From an uncultured Oscillospiraceae bacterium (GTDB lineage: Bacteria; Bacillota; Clostridia; Oscillospirales; Acutalibacteraceae): a stretch of DNA of 6,986 nucleotides. Shown here in pieces: positions 1 to 5,563 of the stretch (position 1 is the stretch's first letter; every line of letters begins with the position of its first letter). Location of the stretch: the NCBI GenBank assembly GCA_900548085.1, contig URJF01000076.1:1-6986 (forward strand), in the 5' to 3' direction. Under the pieces are notes generated by a model. The model was not told where the DNA came from and did no database searches. It saw only the letters and a program-made list of their open reading frames with translations. The translations under genes and the position numbers were made by a program.

Positions 1-1
1 A

Positions 2-379
2 GTGCTTTCGTTCTTAGGCATTGAGTATAAGGGATATATGTATTCCTATTTTATTTCGGCAGTTATCGGCTACGCAGCAGCCTATGTAATGAACAGAAAA
101 CTGACATTTAAGGCTGACGCTAATCCTGTACTGTCTACGATTATTTATGCAGTGATGGTTATTCTTACTATCATATTCAACACCTGGTTTGGATCTTATT
201 TGGGTACTCTTATCCAAAACAGCGGTCACGACAGTGTTTTTATTGTCCTTTTAACAAAAGTTGTGGTTATGACTGTACCTACTTTGTGGACTTATCCTAT
301 GAATAGATTTGTTATCCATCGCAAAAAGAAGCCGGAGATTTCTCGGCCTACAGAGGTAACAGAAGAAATTGCCGCATAA
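2..379 (+). CDS. GtrA-like family membrane protein, 5'-partial
   Basis: This is the C-terminal part of a small polytopic membrane protein of the GtrA/DPMS-flippase-like family, whose members are thought to help move polyprenyl-phosphate-linked sugars across the membrane for surface-polymer glycosylation. The reading frame is open to the left edge. The GTG at position 2 is probably an internal codon, because GtrA proteins usually have four membrane spans and only about three are visible here (roughly residues 13-31, 44-68 and 78-97). Two family-type 'NR' motifs follow membrane segments: VMNRKLTF near residues 29-36 and PMNRFVIHRK near 99-108. The polar, charged tail ends in EEIAA. The family call is fairly safe; the substrate is unknown. 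Any partner glycosyltransferase would lie to the left, outside the window. The stop codon lies inside an inverted repeat that also touches the promoter of the next gene. Confidence 0.8.
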   Translation: MLSFLGIEYKGYMYSYFISAVIGYAAAYVMNRKLTFKADANPVLSTIIYAVMVILTIIFNTWFGSYLGTLIQNSGHDSVFIVLLTKVVVMTVPTLWTYPMNRFVIHRKKKPEISRPTEVTEEIAA

Positions 380-409
380 CAGATTCCAAATTGTTCAGTA
401 ATCTGTTAT
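376..409. repeat. 10-bp inverted repeat between GtrA and HAD genes
   Basis: ATAACAGATT (376-385) is perfectly matched by AATCTGTTAT (400-409) across a 14-nt loop. The left arm includes the GtrA stop codon and the right arm runs into the -10 element of the downstream promoter. No T-tract follows, so it is not a convincing intrinsic terminator. It could be a weak operator or an RNA hairpin. Confidence 0.5.
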
Positions 410-412
410 AAT
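404..412 (+). promoter_or_regulatory. Extended -10 promoter for HAD/MBL unit
   Basis: TGTTATAAT at 404-412 is a full extended -10 element (TG-N-TATAAT). The sequence 17 bp upstream (TTCCAA, 384-389) is a poor -35 box, which extended -10 promoters tolerate. It lies 32 bp before the ATG at 445 and is the only good promoter between the GtrA gene and the HAD gene. Confidence 0.6.
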
Positions 413-444
413 ATGATTATCTTATTGAAAGGCAATTTTTAATT

Positions 445-1272
445 ATGAACAATGAAATTCAAATGGTAGCGGCTGATTTAGATGGAACTCTACTCACCGA
501 CGAGTCAGAACTAAGCACAAAAAATTCCTGTGCAATCAAAGCAATTTCTGCCGCCGGATGCGAGTTTGCCATAGTAACCGGCAGAACATATTTTGAAATT
601 CCGGAGGAACTCAGAGCACTTAAAGAAATAAAATATGTTATCTATTCCGACGGTGCAGTGATTTATGATAAAACAAGCGACAATATATTGCACACTGAGT
701 ACATTCCCCAGGAGACTGCTCGCATAGTATTTGACATTTTGAAGAAAAATAACGGACTCATCGAGCTGTACGAGGATAAGACGGTTAAGACTGACGAAAT
801 CAATTTAGCCGAAAATCTTTTTGTAGGCTATGGAGTAGACCCGTATTATATACCTGTTATTTTCAAAACAAGAAAGGGCGTAAAGGATTTGGATTCCTCT
901 CTGTCACAATATGACAAAATTGAGTTGTTTAATTGTTTCTTCAAAACAGAGACTGACAGGCAGAACTGTTGGCAGGAGCTTAGTTCAGTGCAGGGCATTG
1001 AGTTCACTACTTCTATGGAGAATAATATCGAGATTATGAGCAGCAAAGCCACAAAGGGCAATGCACTGAGAGAGCTTTGTTCAATTACCGGCATTGATAT
1101 AAATAATGTTGTTGCCATAGGTGACAGTGCAAATGATATTCCTATGCTGTTAGAAGTAGGTCATCCGCTTGTACCCGCTAACGCAAAGGACGAAATAAAA
1201 AAGTATGCCGATGAGGTTATTTGCTCTAATAATGACGGCATAGCTGATTATGTAAAGGATAAGTATTTTTGA
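445..1272 (+). CDS. Cof-type HAD-IIB family phosphatase
   Basis: This is a 275-residue cytoplasmic haloacid-dehalogenase-superfamily hydrolase of the Cof/HAD-IIB type, Mg2+-dependent phosphatases that usually act on sugar phosphates, nucleotides or flavin/PLP phosphates. All four HAD motifs are present: DLDGTLL at 11-17 (nucleophile D11, acid/base D13), the Thr of VTGRT at 44-48, the Lys of KGNAL at 204-208, and GDSANDIPML at 226-235 with D227 and D231. The segment between about 85 and 190 is the C2-type cap that sets substrate choice. Length and motif spacing are normal and there is no signal peptide or membrane segment. The ATG at 445 is preceded by AAAGG at 428-432, 12 nt away, so initiation may be only moderate. 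Its TGA overlaps the ATG of the next gene, pointing to one transcript and coupled translation. The exact substrate cannot be read from the sequence. Confidence 0.9.
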   Translation: MNNEIQMVAADLDGTLLTDESELSTKNSCAIKAISAAGCEFAIVTGRTYFEIPEELRALKEIKYVIYSDGAVIYDKTSDNILHTEYIPQETARIVFDILKKNNGLIELYEDKTVKTDEINLAENLFVGYGVDPYYIPVIFKTRKGVKDLDSSLSQYDKIELFNCFFKTETDRQNCWQELSSVQGIEFTTSMENNIEIMSSKATKGNALRELCSITGIDINNVVAIGDSANDIPMLLEVGHPLVPANAKDEIKKYADEVICSNNDGIADYVKDKYF

Positions 1273-2126
1273 TGAACGGAAAGATACATTTTTTGAATAC
1301 AGGATATTCCGACTGCATTATTTTGGAGAGTAACGGACATATCGCAATGGTAGATGCTGCCGAGGATACTGAATATCCGGTAGATAAGCCTAACTTAAAG
1401 CTCCCGGGATACGAGGAAACCGTCGTTAACTATCTTAAGAAACATTTTGCCGATGAGCAGGGTAAGGTACATATTGATTTTGTACTCGGTACACATTGTC
1501 ACTCCGACCATATTGGTGGATTTGATACTGTCATCAATGATGCAGATATTATTGTGGATACCGCATACCTAAAACCCTATCACGAGGAGGACATATTTGT
1601 TTATGAGGTTCAGCGCTGGGATAATAAAGAAGTATATACCCAGATGCTTGATGCAATAAAAAAGAACAACGTTCGCCTTGTAGAAGAATTTGACAGAGAA
1701 CAAGTCAAGCTTGGCGACTTTACTGTTACTTTTTATAACGGCACATACAAAAAACATTCAAAAACATTTGGTGAAAACATAAATTCGGTTGTCACTCTTA
1801 TAGAAATAGGGGACAAAAAGGTTCTCCTTGCTGGTGATTTTAATGATAAAGACGGCGATGAAAAGAAGCTGTCAAAGATTTTGCCGAATGTAGATATACT
1901 GAAAGTAGCCCATCACGGCTATCCCTATTCAACTACAGTACGATGGCTAAAGGCTCTAAAGCCAAAATATGCTGTTGTCTGCAACTACTACCAAAGGATT
2001 TATCCTCAGGTATGGCTTAGACTAAAGCTAATCTCTCGGTCTAAAATTCTTGCTACTGCCGCAAATAACGGTGTGTTAGCAGAATTTTCAGATAACACAT
2101 TGTCATTGAAATATGACATAATGTGA
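1272..2126 (+). CDS. ComEC-like metallo-beta-lactamase-fold hydrolase
   Basis: This 284-residue protein has the metallo-beta-lactamase fold in the form found in the C-terminal hydrolase domain of ComEC/Rec2 and related stand-alone proteins. Metal-site motifs are clear: GTHCHSDHIGG at 73-83 (H75, H77, D79, H80), the Asp of LLAGDFND at 185-192 (D189), and VAHHGYPYS at 202-210 (H204, H205). The segment NSVVTLIEIG, just ahead of the GD motif, is also typical. There is no signal peptide or membrane span, so it is probably a soluble cytoplasmic metal-dependent phosphodiesterase or nuclease-like enzyme rather than a DNA-uptake channel. The ATG at 1272 is preferred over the TTG one codon earlier because it forms TGATG with the upstream stop. 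A possible weak ribosome site, AAGGAT, lies at 1255-1260. The tight linkage to the HAD phosphatase suggests shared regulation and perhaps a shared phosphate-ester pathway, which is inference. The substrate is unknown. Confidence 0.85.
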   Translation: MNGKIHFLNTGYSDCIILESNGHIAMVDAAEDTEYPVDKPNLKLPGYEETVVNYLKKHFADEQGKVHIDFVLGTHCHSDHIGGFDTVINDADIIVDTAYLKPYHEEDIFVYEVQRWDNKEVYTQMLDAIKKNNVRLVEEFDREQVKLGDFTVTFYNGTYKKHSKTFGENINSVVTLIEIGDKKVLLAGDFNDKDGDEKKLSKILPNVDILKVAHHGYPYSTTVRWLKALKPKYAVVCNYYQRIYPQVWLRLKLISRSKILATAANNGVLAEFSDNTLSLKYDIM

Positions 2127-2147
2127 CCTCACACCATGCACACACAT

Positions 2148-2180
2148 GACGAAGCCGACGGTTCTTCCGTCGGCTTTGTC
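2148..2180 (+). terminator. Strong hairpin after MBL gene
   Basis: The arms at 2148-2161 (GACGAAGCCGACGG) and 2167-2180 pair over 14 bp with one G-U pair and a 5-nt TTCTT loop, 21 nt after the MBL stop. The right arm ends CTTTGTC and is followed by ATTATC, so the T-tract is poor. Position and stability make it a likely terminator or 3'-end-protecting hairpin for the HAD-MBL transcript. Confidence 0.7.
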
Positions 2181-2185
2181 ATTAT

Positions 2186-2223
2186 CAAACAGCAGCGTCG
2201 GTTTTCGCCAACGCTGCTGTTTG
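2186..2223. terminator. Second hairpin, probable old dapF terminator
   Basis: A perfect 13-bp stem, CAAACAGCAGCGT (2186-2198) against 2211-2223, is followed by a short extra G-C pairing inside the loop. On the - strand it lies just after a copy of the dapF tail (stop codon at 2227-2229), the place where a dapF terminator would be. This suggests it once ended dapF transcription. Its right arm is shared with the 35-bp direct repeat. Confidence 0.6.
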
Positions 2224-2246
2224 TAATCAGTATTCAATTTCGCCTT
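2212..2246. repeat. Left copy of 35-bp direct repeat (dapF tail relic)
   Basis: This matches 5529-5563 at 34 of 35 positions; the single mismatch is G2219 versus T5536, and 2220-2246 is exact over 27 bp. On the - strand positions 2227-2246 reproduce the last codons of dapF (GEIEY and the TGA stop), but no coding frame of dapF continues beyond 2246. It is therefore a detached fragment of the gene's 3' end rather than a gene. Confidence 0.9.
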
Positions 2247-2356
2247 ATTCAGTGCTGAAAATGTTAATATCTACACAATGTCATTGGGTAAAAAAGGACC
2301 GCCTTAAACACTCGTTATTAAAGAAAGACAAAAAGAATATTTTTTCTTAATATACC
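2247..2356. other. Unassigned intergenic segment upstream of promoter
   Basis: The 298-bp gap between the MBL gene and the first secreted-protein gene holds two hairpins, the left direct repeat, this segment, and the promoter. Within 2247-2356 no gene or recognisable RNA is seen. An A-rich run at 2320-2349 directly upstream of the -35 box could serve as an UP element for RNA polymerase. Confidence 0.4.
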
Positions 2357-2385
2357 TTGACAATATATATATGCATATATATAAT
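2357..2385 (+). promoter_or_regulatory. Consensus sigma-A promoter with palindromic spacer
   Basis: TTGACA at 2357-2362 and TATAAT at 2380-2385 are separated by exactly 17 bp, a perfect vegetative promoter. The spacer and the start of the -10 box form a perfect 20-bp palindrome (2364-2383) of alternating TA steps around a central TGCA. It lies 39 bp before the ATG at 2425 and should drive both secreted-protein genes. The palindrome could be a repressor site or could reflect simple TA repetition. Confidence 0.85.
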
Positions 2386-2412
2386 GCTTTTATAACAATA
2401 TAATACAGTCAT

Positions 2413-2416
2413 GGAG
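2413..2416 (+). promoter_or_regulatory. Ribosome-binding site GGAG
   Basis: GGAG followed by AAA lies 8 nt before the ATG at 2425 and fixes that start. The upstream ATG at 2411 meets a stop after five codons. Confidence 0.8.
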
Positions 2417-2424
2417 AAAATATT

Positions 2425-3174
2425 ATGAAAAGATGTTTAAGTTTATTTTTGTCATTAGTTATGGCCTTTACAGCACTGTTTGCAGTAAACACAACAGCGT
2501 ATGCATCCGGATGGGCTTCAAGTGCAAAGAGTGTTAAATACGGTACTTGGTATAATGAATATCTTGTTGTGGACAATGATTATTATTATCACGGTTGCAA
2601 AATCACTGTGCCCGCAAGAGGTACTGTTTCAATAAGAATACAACAGGAGACAAGCACACCTGAATTTAAAATCTATAAGGCTAATAATTTAGATAGCGTT
2701 TATGCAAGTTCATCAGGAGAAGGCGACTGCAGAACATCTGTAGACTTTGGATATTCTTCCGGCGGAGGATATGAATGGGATGTACAAAACTTTTTATTAC
2801 CTGCCGGCAGTTACTATATAGCGTTTTTTAGTAGTTGGCAGAAAGAATTCGATTTTAAAATTTCTTACACCCCATCATTTAGCAAGACATCTCTCGGCAA
2901 GGTGACTGCAAAGAAAAAGGCATTCAACGCCAAGTGGAAAAAGTGCTCAAATGTGTCGGGTTATCAATTCCAATACAGCACCAAAAAGAATATGAAGTCT
3001 GCAAAAACCTTTACCTTCAAAGGCAACAAAACTACATCAAAAACAGTTAGCAAGTTGAAATCGAAGAAAAAGTATTATGTTCGTGTACGCACATACAAAA
3101 CAGTAAAGGTAAATGGCAAAAACAAAACATATTACAGCAAGTGGTCGTCAGTTAAAACAGTTAAAACTAAATAA
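2425..3174 (+). CDS. Secreted protein with C-terminal FN3-like domain
   Basis: This is a 249-residue exported protein of unknown function. It begins with a signal peptide: the charged MKR, a hydrophobic core at 4-21, and a likely signal peptidase I site after AYA at residue 27. Residues 28-150 are rich in Tyr, Ser and Gly with alternating beta-strand character (VSIRI, FKIYKANN, LPAGSYYIAF) and resemble small beta-sandwich modules of the pre-peptidase C-terminal (PPC) kind, a loose resemblance only. Residues 151-249 form a lysine-rich fibronectin-III-like domain with GYQFQYST and KKKYYVRVRTYK motifs, nearly the same as the last domain of the next gene. No catalytic motif, LPXTG or membrane anchor is seen. 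The strongly basic tail could hold the protein to anionic wall polymers, which is inference. It is likely co-transcribed with the transglutaminase-like gene downstream. Confidence 0.8.
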   Translation: MKRCLSLFLSLVMAFTALFAVNTTAYASGWASSAKSVKYGTWYNEYLVVDNDYYYHGCKITVPARGTVSIRIQQETSTPEFKIYKANNLDSVYASSSGEGDCRTSVDFGYSSGGGYEWDVQNFLLPAGSYYIAFFSSWQKEFDFKISYTPSFSKTSLGKVTAKKKAFNAKWKKCSNVSGYQFQYSTKKNMKSAKTFTFKGNKTTSKTVSKLKSKKKYYVRVRTYKTVKVNGKNKTYYSKWSSVKTVKTK

Positions 3175-3186
3175 AATTATATAACG

Positions 3187-3204
3187 GGGCGACTTTTGTC
3201 GCCC
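3187..3204 (+). terminator. Short GC hairpin between the two secreted-protein genes
   Basis: GGGCGAC (3187-3193) and GTCGCCC (3198-3204) form a 7-bp stem with a TTTT loop, 12 nt after the stop of the upstream gene. Only TTGAGT follows rather than a T-tract. It is more likely a leaky terminator or processing site lowering expression of the downstream gene than a full stop. No separate promoter was found for the second gene. Confidence 0.5.
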
Positions 3205-3231
3205 TTGAGTGCTTTAATGAGCAATTACAAT

Positions 3232-3236
3232 AGGAG
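3232..3236 (+). promoter_or_regulatory. Ribosome-binding site AGGAG
   Basis: AGGAG lies 5 nt before the ATG at 3242, a strong site that supports this start, which is directly followed by a signal peptide. Confidence 0.85.
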
Positions 3237-3241
3237 AAATT

Positions 3242-5179
3242 ATGAAAAAAATATTTAGTATTTTATTGACATTGTTTTTGATGATTTCTATCATTGCTCC
3301 GGCTTCAATTGTCGGATTTGCAGAGCCGGAAAGCGGAAGAATTGTATATTCTGTTGATGACATTACGGGCGAAATCACCGAAAAGTATTATCCTCTTCCT
3401 CAAAAATTCGTAGCAGAAAAAAATTCAAATATATTTGCATCGGGACTTAAATCCGCCTCCAATAAAAAGTTCACATATGACCAAGCCGCAGCTTTTTTGC
3501 GAGACGAAATGGTAATGAGAGAAGAATCAAACGAATTTTATCTTAAAATCAATAACCCGAGCAGAAATGATATAAAAAATCTGTTCTATGATGTTGTAAA
3601 TAGTGATGATTATTATACAACACCTCAAACCGGTTCTGGACTGAGAAAATCTTGGAGATCATTCAGCTTTGATTATTACTTATATGAAGAACCAAACATA
3701 TATTATTGTGAATTTAATGTAACGTATCGCACAACGCTTGATGAGGAATTGAAGCTTACAAAAGAAGTTTATTCCTTAATTAACAAATTGAATTTGAGAA
3801 GTCTTACACGATTTCAACAAATTTACAGTATTTATAAATATCTTACGGATAATGTAAAATATGTTAAAATTGACGGTTATGATCAGACCGCTTACGGCGC
3901 ATTGGTAAATAAGAAATGTGTGTGTGCAGGATATGCGAGTGCATTTCTCAGACTATGTAGAGAACTTGGAATAGAATGCTATTATGTGGCAGGGACAAAT
4001 AGCTCTGGCGCCGGGCATGCATGGAATGTTGTTAATTTCAACGGTAAATATTATTATTGCGACGCAACATGGGATGTGGGAAAATCTGCTGACAAATTCA
4101 AAAACTTTTTGTGTGGGACCTCCGAATTTAGCACTCATAAAGAATTTATTTATGACAATGAATATGACAGCTTTTTTGCAAACCACAAAATTGAGAGCAG
4201 TGCGGTGGACAGTTCTGCGTATTTAACTTGTAAAAAATCCGGCAGCAGTCATTCCTATACTTATACATCAATAGGAAAAAACCGTCACAATCTTGTATGT
4301 AAAAATTGTAATATTGCCGACACGCAAAGTTGCTCGTTCAACGATGACAATTGTGTGTATTGTAAGGGGAAACACGATACAACCGCTCGGTGTACCCACT
4401 ACTATGAAAAATACTCTTACACTGCACCGACTTGCACCGAAAAGGGAAAATATCTCGAACTTTGTAATACCTGCGGTTATAAATCAAATAAATACAAATA
4501 TATAAACGCAAAAGGGCACGGCTGTACTTATGAAGAGATAATCCCTGCAAAATTTACAAATTGTGACAATGCGATTGATGCTTGTTTGTGCGGTGATGAC
4601 GGATCAATCACAGTATATTGTGACGTTTGTGATGAAGAAATTGATTTTGATGTAATTTCCGCCGTATATACGCCTACTTTGTCAAAAAAGAAATATGAAT
4701 ACAACGGCAAGGCAAGAAAGCCCGGCGTTACTGTAAAGGATACTGCAGGAATAACATTGGTTTCAGATAGCGATTACAGCGTATATTATCAAAAGGATTG
4801 TAAAAGTGTTGGACGGCACAAGGTAACTGTTGAGCTTAGCGGGTTTCCTTCATATTACAGCGGCAAAAAATCCATATATTATACGGTGGTGCCCAAAAAT
4901 ACGAGCATCAAAAAGCTTTCAGGAAAGAAAAAGTCGTTTACAATAAATATTAAAAAATATACAACTCAAACGACAGGGTATCAAATAAAATACAGTACAT
5001 CAAAAAAATTCAAAAGCAGCAAAACAGTTACCATTTCAAACAAAACTACAAGCAAAACGATTAAGAAGCTGAAATCTAAGAAAAAATATTATGTTCGTGT
5101 CAGAACATATAAAAAAACGCGTGACGGGGCAAAGTATTATTCTTCGTGGTCATCTACGAAAACTGTCAAAACAAAATAA
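3242..5179 (+). CDS. Secreted transglutaminase-like protein, Cys-rich, FN3-like C-term
   Basis: This is a 645-residue exported multidomain protein. A signal peptide (MKK, hydrophobic core 4-24) has a likely cleavage site after GFA at residue 27. A transglutaminase-like cysteine-protease fold spans about 190-280 with its triad visible: C228 in CVCAGYASAF, H259 in GHAWN, and D274 in CDATWD. Members of this fold act as peptidases, amidases or cross-linkers. Residues 330-463 are Cys-rich with repeated CxxC pairs (VCKNC, CVYC, CNTCG, CDVC); the part around 388-426 resembles the 'TAPTCTEKG...GH' repeats of clostridial surface proteins. About 473-550 looks like an Ig-like surface module (YNGKARKPGVTVKD). 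Residues 551-645 form the lysine-rich FN3-like module shared with the upstream gene. No sortase signal or membrane anchor is seen. The triad looks intact; the substrate, perhaps wall peptide or a surface protein, is unknown. Confidence 0.85.
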   Translation: MKKIFSILLTLFLMISIIAPASIVGFAEPESGRIVYSVDDITGEITEKYYPLPQKFVAEKNSNIFASGLKSASNKKFTYDQAAAFLRDEMVMREESNEFYLKINNPSRNDIKNLFYDVVNSDDYYTTPQTGSGLRKSWRSFSFDYYLYEEPNIYYCEFNVTYRTTLDEELKLTKEVYSLINKLNLRSLTRFQQIYSIYKYLTDNVKYVKIDGYDQTAYGALVNKKCVCAGYASAFLRLCRELGIECYYVAGTNSSGAGHAWNVVNFNGKYYYCDATWDVGKSADKFKNFLCGTSEFSTHKEFIYDNEYDSFFANHKIESSAVDSSAYLTCKKSGSSHSYTYTSIGKNRHNLVCKNCNIADTQSCSFNDDNCVYCKGKHDTTARCTHYYEKYSYTAPTCTEKGKYLELCNTCGYKSNKYKYINAKGHGCTYEEIIPAKFTNCDNAIDACLCGDDGSITVYCDVCDEEIDFDVISAVYTPTLSKKKYEYNGKARKPGVTVKDTAGITLVSDSDYSVYYQKDCKSVGRHKVTVELSGFPSYYSGKKSIYYTVVPKNTSIKKLSGKKKSFTINIKKYTTQTTGYQIKYSTSKKFKSSKTVTISNKTTSKTIKKLKSKKKYYVRVRTYKKTRDGAKYYSSWSSTKTVKTK

Positions 5180-5226
5180 TTCTAGGTATACCGATTCAAT
5201 CGGTTGAGTCATTTATAAAACATTTT

Positions 5227-5259
5227 AAAAACCGCTTCATTTCAAGTGATGCGGTTTTT
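5227..5259 (+). terminator. Intrinsic terminator after transglutaminase-like gene
   Basis: AAAAACCGC (5227-5235) pairs with GCGGTTTTT (5251-5259). After one T-T mismatch, the stem continues weakly toward a small loop near 5242-5244. The 3' arm runs into TTTTTGTTTTC. It begins 48 nt after the stop codon and is a standard rho-independent terminator for the two-gene secreted-protein transcript. Confidence 0.85.
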
Positions 5260-5447
5260 GTTTTCATCGCAATCCAAATTTTGCAATATGTCGACACATT
5301 AGTGATTTACAAAGAAAAATCGGCGATGTTATCGTTCTTAGTTGATGAAGTTGTGTAATTGTTTTGATTAATTCAAATCTTTTTGCCTTTTTCCTTGCGC
5401 TCTTAATTATGTTATTTTTTATTTATGTGTTGATAACTTTTGACATT

Positions 5448-5490
5448 AAAAATCCCTCATTATGTATATTATACATCATGAAGGATTTTT
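5448..5490. terminator. Bidirectional terminator, 20-bp arms
   Basis: Arms 5448-5467 and 5471-5490 pair over 20 positions with two mismatches and a 3-nt ATT loop. The + strand continues with T residues (TTTTTTTCTTTT) and the - strand ends GGGATTTTTAATG, so it can stop transcription from both sides. It lies 53 nt past the dapF stop on the - strand and is the best present terminator for carB-dapF, as the older hairpin is left behind at 2186-2223. Confidence 0.85.
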
Positions 5491-5528
5491 TTCTTTTGGC
5501 CTTTTTACGGACTTATTTATTTTCATAC

Positions 5529-5563
5529 CGCTGCTTTTTGTAATCAGTATTCAATTTCGCCTT
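5529..5563. repeat. Right copy of 35-bp direct repeat (authentic dapF 3' end)
   Basis: This is the partner of 2212-2246, in the same orientation. It spans the last six codons of dapF and its TGA (5544-5546), then 15 bp beyond. The GCAGCGG stretch past the gene corresponds to one arm of the hairpin at 2186-2223. The other arm is missing here, so this copy no longer forms that terminator. Confidence 0.9.

Larger units (their letters stand above)
5180..5543. other. Convergent intergenic region with two terminators
   Basis: This 364-bp gap separates the secreted transglutaminase-like gene from the oppositely oriented carB-dapF gene. It holds an intrinsic terminator (5227-5259), a long inverted repeat (5448-5490), and the left part of the right direct-repeat copy (5529 onward). 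The middle part, about 5265-5440, contains no recognisable gene or RNA. A 70-codon open frame ending at 5358 begins inside the upstream gene in another frame and looks non-coding. Confidence 0.5.

Noticed and set aside
2..4. GTG as start codon of the GtrA-like gene
   Set aside because: The frame is open to the window edge and the first membrane span expected for the family is missing, so the true start is upstream.
1269..1271. TTG start for the MBL gene
   Set aside because: The ATG one codon later forms the stop-start overlap and is the more usual codon.
3205..3231. TTGAGT ... TACAAT as a promoter for the transglutaminase-like gene
   Set aside because: The spacer is only 15 bp, and transcription would begin after the ribosome-binding site at 3232-3236.
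5146..5358. 70-codon + strand open frame overlapping the end of the transglutaminase-like gene
   Set aside because: It starts in another frame inside a well-supported gene, has no ribosome site, runs through the terminator, and has no recognisable features.
5440..5470. TTGACA with TATATT 19 bp downstream on the + strand, a possible antisense promoter into dapF
   Set aside because: The spacer is too long, and the boxes overlap the terminator hairpin at 5448-5490; probably chance in AT-rich DNA.
2247..5528. Terminal inverted repeats at the ends of the cassette, as for an insertion sequence
   Set aside because: Only a 7-bp TGAAAAT match was found between the ends, and no transposase is present.
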